Positions 22,761-35,490 of a stretch of 64,000 nucleotides of DNA are shown here, one piece after another; the stretch's first letter is position 1, and the number at the start of each line of letters is the position of its first letter. Under the pieces are notes generated by a model that ran no database searches, was not told the origin of the DNA, and worked only from the letters and a program-made list of their open reading frames with translations. Origin of the DNA: Rhabdophis nuchalis (taxonomy: Eukaryota > Chordata > Lepidosauria > Squamata > Natricidae); the NCBI GenBank assembly GCA_039707465.1, contig CM077645.1:57971850-58035849 (forward strand). Reading direction: 5' to 3'. A program made the position numbers and the translations under genes.

Positions 22761-24447
22761 TAGTGATAGCACTATTTTGCAATGACTTTACTCCATTATG
22801 AATGGATGGGTATGGATTATGAATTGGGGAGTACAAGGAGTACAAGGAGTCAATCCTAGTGGAAACACTGACTTCATATCTGCTGTTATTTTTGTTCCAA
22901 ATACAATTCAAAGTGCAAATTAAACCTAAACAATTTTATATGGTTTATATAGTTGTCCAGTTCAACTCATTGTAGCTGTTTATGGAATAGGGAGCCCTGG
23001 AAACAAAAACTCGTAACTCATTATCTTGAGATTGGATTACTTTAATATTCTTTTGTTTCTTTTGAAGATGAACTGGAAACTGAAGTTGATACAATTTATT
23101 TGCTTGAATATGATAGTTCATACATATGCTTTCAGTCATACATTATGAGTTCTGGAGATGCTACATGGTTCCAAATTCAATTCAAAGTGAAAATTCAATC
23201 TAAACACTTTTCTATGGTTCCTGGTTACTTTTATGATCATCTCTTTTTGGCTGATTTGCCTGAATTATGACCCAACACTTACCCCATATCAATTGTATGT
23301 CCCAACTCTTACGCCAAAAGGCAAGGGAAAAAGGTCTTTGCTGTGGCTACCCTATTCCTAAAAAGTTATCTGTCTCCTTTAGGCAAGGCTGCCCTAATTT
23401 GTTATTTTTCATAAGGCAGTGAAGACAATATTGTTTCAACATTTAAACTGCTTGCTTGCTCAATTTGTAAATTTGAAGGCAAGAAAGCTTTATATTTTGC
23501 TTTTTACTCATTTTGATGCTAATTTACTTTTAACTAGTTTTTACAGACTTGTTTTTATGGTTTGATGGTGCATATTGTTTGTTTTATTGTAAAATAATTT
23601 TCATCAAATTGAAAGATCCGGTGGGGGGTGGGGGACCTACTAGAATCTTTCTGCACAGCCTTATTATTTTGCTTAATAGATTCTGCTAACTCTTTCTTCA
23701 TAAATTTGTCTGATTCTTCCTTAAAACAAGTGTATATAAGGAAACATAGACAGGGCCACTCTTTTCTCTTATTATATCTTGTTTTATCATGAATTGTCAA
23801 ACTATCATCAAGTCTTATACAGTAATTCTAATTAATGCATTGGAAAGAGAAGCAAATGATACAATTTTTCCCTTCAGAAATGATACCAAACAATTTATGA
23901 TAATCTTTCACAATCTGATATTTTCCTGTTATGTTGGATTGATATTTCCATTATTCCAAAGGATGCCTAGAAGGTACAGATTAAGGGAAATAGTCCTCAA
24001 TTTTTTGGAAGAATTCATTTCACTGAGAATAAAAGTGAAACAGATAAAGGAGAAGAAATGAAAAATAGCTTTCATTCATCAAAAAAGCTGGACTTTGTCT
24101 ATGCGCTAAAAATCAATATTCCAATATCTCTAGTTTCTCTTAAGATCAAATAAATCTTTTGTTTTTTGCCCAATATTTACAGCAGCATGAGATTCTGCCT
24201 TTGGGTAAATTGTTGCTTCAACAATAACAGTAAGTGGGTGGAGAGATTCCTTCTGTCTTTCAGCAGGCAATTTCTGGTTATTACATTATTGCATGGCCAA
24301 CAACCCTCAAAGGTATTTTTTCTCCATAGCCATTGTTGTTTAATTATTATTCAACAGCTAGGTATTGTAGTTCTAGAAAATATTACCAGTGTTTAAAGTT
24401 ATATTGTTGAAGTCTAGCTTTAGGAAGGTGAAAGGAAATAGAAAATA
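22761..24447 (-). other. Intron without recognised elements
   Basis: AT-rich sequence. Similar 'ttccaaatacaattcaaagt' / 'ttccaaattcaattcaaagt' words at 22893 and 23169 suggest a small local duplication. No named element. Confidence 0.5.
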
Positions 24448-24640
24448 GTCTTTTAATTGGGTTTTAGTATTGGGTTTTATAATAATAGGCCAAACTATTT
24501 AATATTTACTAATTTGCTATTTTAACTTTTGTATTTCCTCTTTTATTGTGGCTGTTCACCGCCCTGAGTCCCGAGAGGGAGAAGGGCGGTATATAAATTA
24601 AACAAACAAACAAACAAACAAACAAATAAATAAATAATAA
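24448..24640 (+). mobile_element. L2 LINE 3' UTR end
   Basis: UTR with 'aggccaaactatttaat', CACCGCCCTGAGTCCCGAG hairpin, GGGCGGTATATAAATTAAA and an (AAAC)n(AAAT)n tail. No coding part remains. Same subfamily as 1488-1960. Confidence 0.8.
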
Positions 24641-25311
24641 AATGAGAACATCTAGGAAAGGCAGAGAAGTTCTAAGATTTCTGCTTGATCTAAAATTTTG
24701 ATGGGATTCCAAACAGTTTTAATTCGCATTTGGCACCATATTATTATTTTTTAGGGTTGCAGATAAGTTATAAAAGCATACACATGCTTTTCCATGTTAA
24801 AAGTAATGAAATTTGTAAATTTAAACTTTATTTAAACTTATTATCTTTATTTCAGATAATAGTTCCATATAAAGAAAATTCACATTTGCTGAAATATGCA
24901 TGCTTACTGTATGCTTCTCCCATAAAATTCCTTGGTTTTGTATCTACATGTGGATAGTAAACAAGAAAAAATAATTCTGTTGGTATAAACAAAAGAGGAA
25001 TACAGTAATATCTAAATAAGCAATGCAAAGAATCAAGAATCTGAGTTGCGGAAAAAATGGTATACACACACACACACAAATGAAAATTATAGAAATCAAG
25101 AGAATGTTTTTTAGAAAGATCGGCCTAGTAAAAGACTAAGATGGCAGGGAAGAAAGAAGGTCATAAATATGCGGTAAAACTACAAAACAACAACAACACA
25201 ATACCTGAATCACTGATTCACACAAAGGTACAATGACCAATGTAGAACTGTAACTTTTAGCAATTAAAGTTAAATGTGCCTCAGAAAGTATTATCAATAA
25301 CAATGCTCATT

Positions 25312-25826
25312 GAGAGAAGGAAATATTCCTTCTTGTCAAAAACTTTATATAAAAACGGAATCTGGTTCAAATGGTTAATGCCGGAAGGAATGTTGGTATT
25401 CTGGGATGGAAGCAGGATTAGAATTAAAACAATAGCAGAGGCAGAGGCCTTTCTTAAAAAACATTCCTCGATCCTGGGAGTTGAAGAAGAAGGAACGGGA
25501 GGAGCCATGGCGCTGCCCACAGGGGCGAGGGGGGAGGAGGAGAAAATAGCAAAGAGACTCAGATCTCAAAAATAATTAACTTTGAACTACTGTAATTCTT
25601 GAAACGGATGTTATTGCAAAAAGCAAGATTGAATGTATGAATTTTAAAATGTGATATATATATATATATCTTACCACTATTTACTTAACAATTTGATATA
25701 TGAAGACCCGGATGTAACCACCATTTCTGACATGGAAGCTCGAAAATATATAAATGTACACCCTATATACCTTTTCCCCTATTATAATTTGTAAAAACCA
25801 ATAAAATTCTTTTGGGAAAAAAAACA
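25312..25826 (+). mobile_element. L1 ORF1-only (HAL1-like) retrocopy
   Basis: Flanked by a ~15-bp target duplication, acaatgctcattgag (25297-25311 and after the A-tail from 25827), and ending in AATAAAATTCTTTTGGG and poly(A). The plus frame (to 25575) reads NGIWFKWLMPEGMLVFWDG then RIKTIAEAEAFLKKH. This matches the end of the L1 ORF1 C-terminal domain (IxFRW..P..L.F..k.....t.eeAe.F). About 250 bp of UTR follows with no ORF2. Mobilised L1 copies normally end after ORF2, so this looks like a half-L1. Confidence 0.7.
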
Positions 25827-25924
25827 ATGCTCATTGAGTAGACAAAATACAAGTAGAACTGCTTAAAATCTTGCAAATTGATGCTCTTAAAATACTGCTT
25901 GCAGTTTGTAGGCAAATAATGAAA

Positions 25925-27035
25925 ACCTAGCAGTAGCTGCAGGACTGGAAAAGGTCAATCTATATTCCAATCTAAAAAAAATTGTAGCAGTAAAGAATAA
26001 TCCAACCACCAAATACTTGCACATAGTTCTCATCCTTGTAAAATAATGTTCAAAATGTTGCAATCCAGACTTCAGCAGCATATGGAATAAGAACTATCAA
26101 AGGTGCAACCTCGTTTCAGAAGCAGAGGCATCCAGGATTACATTTCAACCATCTTATGGATAATGGAAAAGCCAAGAGAGTTTTTGCCTTAAGGCAAATA
26201 ATAAATTTTCTGACTGCATGAACAAATTGTGAACAGCCTTCAAAATTTTGGTGTGCTGAACTACCTGAATTGCAAATTGAAGAAACTCTAAGTTAGAATA
26301 GGAATGCGGTAAGAATTAAAAACTGTCACATGTTCTATTTAATTTTATATAGAACATATCATAAAAATGTTGAAGTAAAAAAAATATGATTTGTAAAAAA
26401 TACAACAATCTGAGATATTCTGATGATACCTTAAGTAGGGAAGACTAAAGCTAAAAGACAAAAGTATAAAACTACAAATAGGTGAAGAAACAGTAAAAGT
26501 AATAACAAATATTCTTTCCTTGGTTCCAAAATCTGGAGAGAGAGTGACTGAACATGAATTAAGGATTGTGACAAATCTAAGCAAAATAATACCATTGCCA
26601 AGAAAGATACAGATTATTAATTGAAGGGCATTCTTGTTCATCAAATGGCTGTAAAATTTGCATCATTTAAAAAATCGAATGAAGAAAATTAGTGCCTCTG
26701 AATTGTCGTGCTGGATAAAATTATTTTGAGTACCTTGATTAGTAAGAGGAACGTGCCATTCAATAACAGATTTAAAAAAGCAGATCAGGAAAGCACTGAT
26801 AGTGAAGTATTTTGTATACATAAAGAGAAAGCAATATTAAGACATTGAAGAAATCTTACGTCTTTGCAAAAAATAATGGTAATAAAAAAAAAGAGACATC
26901 AACAGGACTTCTGAAGCCTAAATACCATTATTGATATCATGAGCATGAAAAGAACTGTACTCCAGAACAGTTCTGGAGTACAATTGTCCATCACATCACA
27001 AAGAGTTGGAAGTGACTAAATGATTGAGCAATAAG
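25925..27035 (+). mobile_element. BovB (RTE) LINE, decayed
   Basis: The nucleotide wording follows BovB through its RT region ('ctggaaaaggtcaat.tatattccaatc', 'aataatgttcaaaatgttgc', 'tcagaagcagaggcatccag', 'atggaaaagccaagagag') and its 3' end ('atcacaaagagttggaagtgact'), where BovB has 'gtcgcaaagagtcggacacgact'. Numerous stops and an internal deletion are seen. BovB is abundant in squamates by long-standing horizontal transfer. The copy is old and non-functional. Confidence 0.8.
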
Positions 27036-29003
27036 TATGATTAAACATTATGAACGAAGAACAGGTCTATGAGTATCTTGAATATAGCCCATAGATATTT
27101 TGGTGCAAAAAATAAAATCACTCCAATATTATACTGTATATAAAAATGTATTTTTGTTTTTAAAAAAACTTCCTTGTTAATAGTTAATGGGGTAGACTAC
27201 CTCAAAATGTTTTCAATAGAAAAGCCCTCTTCACATATCAGTGATGTTTTAAGTGAGTATGTGGAAGGCAGAGTCATGTACAATGGCACTACTTTTTACA
27301 TCTTTGCAAATTCAAGTATATTTTTCCTTAAGATCTTCTGGATAGAAACAAGAAGTTGAGTGAAGGCAAGGGCAGAATACAAAGAATACAAACATGTAGT
27401 GAGCAATGCCAGTATATCCATCCCCATCTGTAACAAACACCCTCACACACTTGTCTGGTATGTTTCAAAGCAGCTCTTTCAAGTGTGTGTATGATTAAAA
27501 AGCAGCATCCGTACTATGTTTGCCTCCTTGTGAAAACGAAAGAATGAATTGAATGGAATGGATCATTATAAAACCGAATATTCATTCAAATATTCAACAG
27601 ATAGTCAAGGAGAACAAAATATAAAGAATAAAATAAATAAACCCACCCATATAGGCTTTTATAACTCTTACACATATATTTATTTCCTATCTCTTCCTAC
27701 TTTATCAACTGATTTTTCTCTCTCCTGTTCTTTGTCTTCATTTATTCTTAAATGCTCATCATTCATAGCAATCCTACCAATTGGCCAGAGCAATCAGAGT
27801 GAAGGAAATGGTTTCTGCCAAGTTCAATGTCAGCCAATATTCCTTCTATCTAGGCAATCAACAGATGCGACATGACTAGTCTGATCACATCAATTTCAAT
27901 CCAGACTGCTATGAATGTCAGCTTAATAAAACAGAGGCTTTTTTCGATCTTTTCTTCTGCCTCCCTCTCCCTCTTAGCTATAGGACATCTTTACATAATG
28001 CAGCAGAACCACTCCTTAATCTGATGGTAATAGAAGACAACAGGTTTTCAACAACTTGCCAAAGCGCACGGGGGATTAATATATTGTTGTGAAAGAAATT
28101 TTCCTCACTGTAGTCAAGAAATGCCCTGCTTATTCACCCACACTCATCTGCTTTTAAACACTGACCTTTAAGGCTTTCTGCAGGTTTACCGAGAGTGCTT
28201 ACTATTTATAGATGCTCAGAATAGGATGTCAAGACAATCAGTCCACCAAAATCTCTTTAATGTTCACAAAAGTATGGAAGAGAGAGATGGACCCTATCCT
28301 CTCAAATACTAGGTTGGTGGGGGGAAATACAATGATAGTCTTTATTGTGTACGTAGGTGAACTCAGGTATGGCTTTTCTTCAAAAAAATTCAGAGTGACA
28401 ATAGTTCAGTGTCTGAACTATGAAATATCGTCCCTTGCTCAGTTAGATCCATGCCAGTACTTCATGTAGATGTGAGAAGAGAATCCGTGTAACACTTAAG
28501 AAATAAGGTAGGTGGTAACTCCGTATGCTTGCGTGTATATGCATTTGAATATGTACACACATTTCTGACCCACCACTCATCAATACATGAAAGCATTGCT
28601 CCCTTCTGTTTTAGGTGAAGAAGTTTCATAAGTACGTAGAAATCACTTCATGCAAATTCACATATTTAAGAGCTGCCCATATTCAGCAGTTAAATGCAAC
28701 TGATCGGAGTATGCTTTTGTCCTGTCTTAGAGGTGAAGGTAGAGGTGAGTGCTGATGAAACCAAGTTATCTATAGATGTACAAATCAACATCATTACTAC
28801 AATTGTACACTGATATCCAATATTGATATATAATACTGATGGCAAAGATGAATGTAACTCTGGGGAAATATTATTTTTGTATATTCCTTCCTTGTGTAGA
28901 GATTACATTACATATCCAATTAAATTTCCAGTTATAGATCAAGGACACTTCAACCTTAGCTAATGATTTTCATGAGATGAAAATATGCACTGTTTTCACA
29001 TAC
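27036..29003 (-). other. Intron without recognised elements
   Basis: Nearly 2 kb next to the 180-nt exon with no recognised interspersed repeat. Confidence 0.5.
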
Positions 29004-29183
29004 CTCATACAGGTCTATCATCACATTGCCTTCCAGGTCTCGACTACTTTTGACATTTTCTAAAGCCAGGGTAAAGTAAATCCCCTGGGTATCAGAGATG
29101 TAAAGGTTGTATGTATCATTCTGGTTCCATTCCTGAACTGCAGCAAACACTTGATTCTCATCAGTGCTGATAACATGCATGTC
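29004..29183 (-). CDS. SORCS1: SORCS1 coding exon, 180 nt (VPS10 propeller)
   Basis: The acceptor ttctccctcag lies above 29183 and the donor gtatgt is at 29003-28998. It holds 60 codons, phase 0 at both ends, beginning DMHVISTDENQVFAAVQEW and ending EGNVMIDLYE. The block DTYNLYISDTQGIYFTLALEN is almost invariant in the SorCS subgroup and was the first clue to the gene. It contains an N-D-T glycosylation sequon. ALENV and EGNVMIDLYE point to SorCS1, since SorCS3 reads AMENI and NIIIELYE in the sequences I know. It is the largest exon in the window. Confidence 0.97.
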
Positions 29184-29761
29184 CTGAGGGAGAAAGCAAG
29201 GAAAGACATTATGGTTGGCATTTCATTTGTCACTGTTCCAAGGACAAGGCAGGGTAATCCTCTAGAAGCCAAACTCACAATCATTATGGAATCTAATCAG
29301 AAATCCAAACCAATTTACTTGCATGCACACATCCATATTTTACAGATTCTTTGTTCTGCTAATATATGCAGAGTTATAACGAAATGAGATCACATTAAGT
29401 GAGCATTTATATTAGTCATCATATTGTATAGCAGTAATGAAAATGAGTGTATTTGTTACACAAAATGTCAAATTTTACAGTTAAGACTCTTGTTGCATTA
29501 TGGATGGGGATTTTCAAAAAAAAAATTCCAATCTATTGTATTTAAAGTTGAGAGTAAATTACAGTCTTCATAAACTTGATGTTGCTTTACACCACAGCTG
29601 TGGAATTTAATTGTAGTGCATTTCATTTAATTTCCTATACTAGTGTAACTCGTAAACATACTTTAAAAAAAAGTTCCTAAGAACTTCACAGTATGGCATT
29701 ATCTTGTTATAATTCAAAACATAAGTTTACATTCTCCATTTTTAATTCGTCCATGTCTGCT

Positions 29762-30268
29762 TTTTACACTGCATTCAGTTTTGGTCGCCACAATGTAGAA
29801 AAGATGTGGGGACTCTAGAAAGAGTGCAGAGAAGAGCAACGAAAATGATTAGGCGACTGGAGACAGAAACATGAAGAATGATTGCAGTAACTGGATATGT
29901 CTAGTTTAATAAAAAGAAGGACTAGGGGAGACATGATAGCAGTGTTCCAATATCTCAGAGGTTGCCACAAAGAAGAGGGAGTCAAACTATGCTACAAGGT
30001 GCTTGAGGGTAGAAAAAGAAGCAATGGGTGGAAACTAATCAAGGAGAGAAGCAACCTAGAACTAAGGAGACATTTCCTGACAGTTAGAACAATCAATCAG
30101 CGGAACAGCTTGCCTCCAGAAGTTGTGAATGCTCCAACACTGCAAGTCTTCAAGGAGATGTTGGATAGCCATTTGTCTAAAACGGTATACGGTTCATGCC
30201 TAGACAGGGGGTTAGACTAGATGACCTCTAAAGTCCTTTCAAACTCTGCTATTGTATTATTGTATTTC
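29762..30268 (+). mobile_element. CR1-type LINE 3' end
   Basis: The plus frame reads MIAVFQYLRG then RHFLTVRTINQRNSLPPEVV and NAPTLQVFKEMLD, the C-terminal ORF2 block of CR1-type LINEs, ending with LDRGLD, a stop, and 'tgacctctaaagtcctttca' with a TATTGTATTATTGTATT tail. An upstream part ('cattcagttttggtcgcca') is also typical. It is 5' truncated. Confidence 0.85.
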
Positions 30269-30366
30269 AACAACCGTGTCTTTGACAGGCAGTACTGTGT
30301 ATCTCTGTGCTGTGATTGAACATTTGAAGTAAAGGTTACCAAACCTATATGATCAGTAGTCTATGG

Positions 30367-30440
30367 CAGGGGTCTGCAAAGTTGGCTCTTTTAAGACTGG
30401 TGGACTTCAACTCCCAGAATTCCCCAGCCATCATCATAAG
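30367..30440. mobile_element. hAT MITE, one arm
   Basis: CAGGGGTCTGCAAAGTTGGC followed by 'actggtggacttcaactccc' equals the left arm of the palindromic MITE at 56100-56234. The mirrored right arm is missing. Confidence 0.75.
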
Positions 30441-31139
30441 ATGAGCCAAAACCATCAGGCATAGATCATACTACTCAAGATTGAATACAATCAAAGAACC
30501 AAAAAAACCCTCAGAGCGGCAGTCCTGCATTCATGTTGCTGGGAATTTGGGGATGCATTGCCTGAAACAGAAAGAGCAGATGGAAGTCTGCTTAGCTTGA
30601 ATGAGCGCAGTCAATGTACGTTCTGCACTTGGTTGAGTTTGTGCTCAGAAGCTACCTCGGGCTGAACCTAATTTGTAACCAAATGAGAATCCAGCAGAAT
30701 GGAAACTCACTTGCTTCAGGGTGTTTCTTCCCAAGTGCTTGTTGTGTCCTGGGGGTTGGGATCTTACTGACAGGTGCTGGTGAAGAGGAGATTAAATTTA
30801 CCTGCAAGATTCTGATTCCATGGTTAAGCCATGGGATCAAAGAGCTGCTAGATAAGCAGTTGCCTTTCTTCTTCTTCTGTCACCTGCTATCCTGGGAATA
30901 TTTGTCACAGCTGATAATAAAAGTGGGGAGAGATATCTCTTTCTTCTTGAAATCTCATAATCCCATGGAGGAGCTTTGGGTGATTAAAGGCAATACAGAG
31001 GGACAGTCTTGTTTGAAAGAATCAGAATCTCCTATTGCCAAGTGCAGAATGGGTCTGGAAATTGTTAAACTGGGAAGGGAAATAAGTCCTCAGCAACCTA
31101 AAATGGTTAATAATAATCTGACCAATTGCAAACTCCTGA

Positions 31140-31735
31140 CCACATCATTGACTATATCAGAAGGCACTATGCTTTTTTTACATAATACGATTGAGAGTGT
31201 TTTAATAAAATGCTTCACTGTTTGGTTTGGTTATAGCAGTGCCTCACATAGAAAGTCCACACAGAGAGTGGTAAGAACAGTCGAGATTATAGAAAGCTTT
31301 GTTCCTGTTATTCAGGATTACTGCTTATAAGCGCTATGTGCTTATAGCTCAAAGCATTATTAGAGACCCCACACACCTGCTTTATGGTCTTTTTCTGTTG
31401 CTCCCCTCTGGGAGGAGGTTTCAAAGTATTTCTAGCAGGACTACATTATTCTGTAGCAGCTTTGTTTCCTTTGTGCCATTCATCTGGTAAATTCACAAGA
31501 TTCGTTTTTCTCATGTACATTTATACATTTGAACTAGACTGTGTTGTTTCTCTGTGTCATATAATATATGTAGATATGTGGGTATATGCATATTTATTTA
31601 TATTTTTGTCATATTTATATGGCATATATTGGAGATGGTGACCCTTTGAGAGCTGCATACAACAAAATTTCATTTTAATGTATGCCAATGTACATCAATG
31701 TACATTTAAAGTGATAATAAAGTTATTCTAAGACT
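31140..31735 (+). mobile_element. LINE 3' end (L2/Rex-like), decayed
   Basis: One plus frame reads NTIESVLIKCFTVWFGYSSA then STQRVVRTVEIIESF. After a frameshift, RDPTHLLYGLFLLLPSGRRF then QSISSRTTLFCSSF follows. This is the C-terminal pattern IESVL..C.TVWFG......LQRVVRTA..I, DPSHP...LF.LLPSGRRFRS of some non-LTR retrotransposons. A 3' UTR ends with 'aatttcattttaatgtatg' and 'gataataaagttattc'. Family assignment is tentative. Confidence 0.7.
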
Positions 31736-33660
31736 AAGGCTAAGTTCTAAATTGTTAGCAAAACAACATCAAAAGATGAAAGACAACTGTTAACAAAACA
31801 ACTAAAGATATATTCAAACTGCTTCTGTGCTGGGCTGGGAAAAAACAAAGAATATCATGAGGATCTGTCCTTTAAATACAGTTAATGGGGTATCTTTGTG
31901 TAGTGGTTAGCAGTATGTGAGGTTGACCTCCTATAATCAGAATTGGATAATAAAGTATTTTAATTGGCTCCAATTCTGTTAAGATCTTATATCTGCAATT
32001 AAAAAACAGTGAAAAAGCAAGGAGAAAACAGTCTCATAGTTGTAGTTTTGTGGCTCTACTGTACCGATAACTAAGTTCTTTCTCCCACTTTTGGCATATT
32101 CAAGTAGTCTTGAGAAACAGTACTTAGTATTCCTGGTGGCTGTGAGTGTGCATTGTTTATCTGCCACTCTTTCCACCATCTACTTCTTTTTTTCAGTCTA
32201 TATTTTACTAGGCTAAAGAATTGTCAGCAAACTTGTCATGGACAACAACTGCTACTCAAGTGCACTACATAATAACGCCCTTGTTCTTTCTGTCAGATTC
32301 AGCAATTTGTCTGTTGTTTCTGCTGGGCAAATCATGCCATGAAACATGTTTCCCACTGACATAGAGGAGTTAAGTAGAAGAGAAGGCTGGGAGAGGGAGA
32401 TAAAAGGCAAAAAAGAAAGGAAGAAGAAGCAGGTTCAAGTCTAATTGGTGTATCCCCCAGCCTCCATCCTGACAACAACCATGATGGCTTTGTTTTAAGC
32501 CTGCCTGGAAAAATGTGGCATTGCTAGCCCTGAAAATATCCCACCCTCCACACTGAAGGACAGTTCACATTAACATGCAGCACATTTATCTGACCTTTGT
32601 ACTTTCCTAAAGAGAAACAAAGCACAATATTATGTGCATCATTTGAATTGGCCATATGAAAAGAACTAAAGTCTAGCGCTTTCTGAATCACCATGAAATT
32701 GCAAGTTCCCATTTGCTCAGTTGATATGGGGAAAGTAAACTTTTTGAAAATTTAATGAAGGCAATCTAGGATATAATTAATTTAGCTGTTGAAACTGCTT
32801 TTTTTAGAGTTTATTTTTCAGAGAAAGAACTCGCCTTTTTCACTTTTCTTCCCTAGGATATTAGTTTCTGTTGCCCTGATAATTTGATTAAAAATGAATG
32901 AAAACCACTGATTCTTTCCATAATTACAGAAAATGTACCTTGTTTTTTTTCTTCCTCCCTCCCTCCCTCCCTCCCTCTCCATACTAACCTTGCTGTCATT
33001 AAATCATATATAAAACTAATTTGGAATGTTTTTGTCTAAGCAGTCTAACATCATTTTTTAAAAGTTAGTTAAAACATAGTATTCCATTGATATTATCAAC
33101 TTAAAGACAAACAACTTGATGTAAAGGCTATCAGACAGTCATTGTTTATTTTTACTTACAGACATTTAGTTATGTTTCCTTGGAAAATGGCTGCTTTGCA
33201 TAACATATTTAATCTGTTTGTGAAATTTGCACTATGGTTTGCACTGAATCATGGGCTAATCAATAAGCCATTGAAAAATAAAAGTAAGCTATGACTGATT
33301 GCATAAGCAAAGCCAGGGGATTGTTAGTCTTTTTGATTAAATATATCAACCCAAATAAACTTGGAGGGAAAAGATAGCTTGCAATGTTGCAATAAATAAA
33401 TTTGTTCCAGGAGTTTACTTAATTAACATTAGACATTTACTGGTAGAATGACACTTTTAAACTAGGTTAGTTGATAGAAGCAAATTTGACATAGTCCCAA
33501 ATACTGTAATAATAATCAATATTTGATTTCTCAGTGTGATTTTCAAATTATTTTCAAACTAAATATAGTGAATCAGAATCCACATATTTATAGAAACTTT
33601 TATCTCAGAAACTTAAAACAGCCAGTGTTAGTAATTAAATATTTTGCATCTATCCACAAT
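31736..33660 (-). other. Intron, mostly unique sequence
   Basis: Contains a (CTCC)n run at about 32951-32979. Otherwise no repeat was recognised. Confidence 0.5.
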
Positions 33661-34640
33661 CTTTAATAGAAAATCATACATTTGTCAGATAGTGTTAGCT
33701 GATGTATTAGTATAAATATAACTACTTTTGCCAGAAAATGCTGGAAAAAATTACACACAGATGAGTATTAAATTCCTGAGATTCAGCTCTGCTAGAATTA
33801 TTTTCCTTTAATTCTTTCTGTGAGTCTTTTGATTGAATTATGTCTGTACAACTTTATTAATTGCACAGTATCAAGAGCTGACACTAAATGTATCCAGATG
33901 CTAAATTTCTTTATTTTTTTTGCGGTTTGAGAATGATAGGCATGCCTAAATGCCAATGTACAGTACCTGGCACCAAATAGACCTCTTTATAGGCTTATCA
34001 TTCTTAATCCAAATGTGAATGGACTAAATGAATGATAATACCCAACATCCATTGACAGGAGCTATTATGCATGATAATCTTGATGAGGTTTGCAAGTCGG
34101 CATTTTCAAATGCTGCTGCCTGATGCCTAGAATAATTATTTCACTATGACCACATGAAAGGCATCATATTTTACTATTTCCTTTTACTTAAACCAGTAGA
34201 AACATCAAGGCAAGGAATCTAGTGATAAAGTTACTTTGTTTCAGTACTAAAATTCTATACAAAAATCCCATAAGCTGCTATGGTGCTAAGAACCCTTTAC
34301 AGCATTGATTTTATTTGGAGAAAGTAATTGAGCTGAAAGAGATTAAAGACTCTCTACCCATAAAAGGCCGGGCTTGTTTCATTTCCTTTTGACTGTGTTG
34401 TGCTTTGTTCATTTTTAATAAAGGCAGCCACCTGCTTTGATAATAGCATCCTAAACACGCTTTTCTCACTGTGTCTCCGCGCATACAGATTTAGCTGCTC
34501 ATCCTTTGAAGTTGTGTGAGCTTGTAATGAAGCACCTTGTTGCCTTAAATATTACCCTGCAGGTGGATTTAACATGGTCTGCTCCTTGAACAAGGTGACA
34601 GAGAGGGACTCTTGGGGCTCGTTAGGGAAAGCAGTATCCT
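33661..34640. other. Repeat-poor intronic block, possible conserved noncoding sequence
   Basis: This ~1 kb shows no interspersed repeat, no microsatellite and a more even base mixture than its surroundings, with bHLH E-box words such as CCACCTGC (near 34430) and GCAGGTGG (34559). It is the best candidate in the window for a conserved intronic regulatory region. Only alignment to other vertebrates can decide. Confidence 0.3.
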
Positions 34641-35346
34641 ACTTCAGAAAAAGTTGCTTAGGAAATATTTAATTCAAATTACTTCTATAATGAATTATAT
34701 TAGCTAATAAATGCTCATCCACAAAGAGGGAAAAAGATATTTTAAGTTATTATGGGCCAGCATAAGGAGGCATAAAATTATTCCACCTTGTCTATGTCAC
34801 ATGGGGAATGTTTTGCTCTTCCTTTTGGTTCCTTTTACTTTCTTTATTCTTTGTAAATTTGCCAGATACTCTAAGCAACAGCCTTTTCAAGACGATCAAC
34901 ATTTTTAAACCCTCCCAGCAAATCAACACAACCCAATTAGGTAAAGTACCTAACATGTACCAAATTAAAAACCTCAAAATTACTTATCTTTGTATTTAGA
35001 AAAAGGGTTTATGAAGAATTTGCAAGGAAGAACATGTCTAACATTTCCTTTCATCAGTAAACTCATTATTTTAGAATATAACTACAGGTATTGTCATTTG
35101 AAAGGAAAGTTAAGGGAACAAGATCTACAGAAGAAAATACATGATTTTGTTTTCTGGCCACTTTGACTCATAATGTAAATAATTTAATTTCAAGTAAATA
35201 TAATTCCAAAGAGCTTCTACGTGAAGCCAGTAGGTTACATGGTGCATGAGAAGACCACATCCCCACCCTCTATCCTGCTTTCCTCTAGCAATGTATCCAA
35301 TCAGCTGACAGCCAACCTCTTACCAGCAGTGCCTGTGAAGTAAAAA

Positions 35347-35490
35347 CAAGGGAGCAATTTGGATGAGTGCAAGCAAGGTAGGACTGGTTAGAGGGTAGTG
35401 ATGATGGGTGAGGAAGAGGGATCCCCCATCATCAATACCATCTAACCAGCCCTACCTTGCTTGCACTCATCCAAATTTCTCCCTTGATTT
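35347..35490. repeat. Long imperfect hairpin
   Basis: 35347-35405 and 35430-35490 are reverse complements with few mismatches. Both carry 'ttggatgagtgcaagcaagg' and 'ctggttaga' in opposite sense. The loop is about 25 nt. I do not recognise the family, and no target duplication was seen. Confidence 0.8.

Noticed and set aside
26955..26985. 27-bp palindrome TGTACTCCAGAAC/GTTCTGGAGTACA as a regulatory site
   Set aside because: It lies in a decayed BovB 3' end and looks like a local fold-back mutation. No other support.
30614..31330. Open frame of 238 codons as a gene
   Set aside because: Its end belongs to a LINE C-terminus, the first part shows no domain or signal that I know, and the sequence lies within a SORCS1 intron on the other strand.
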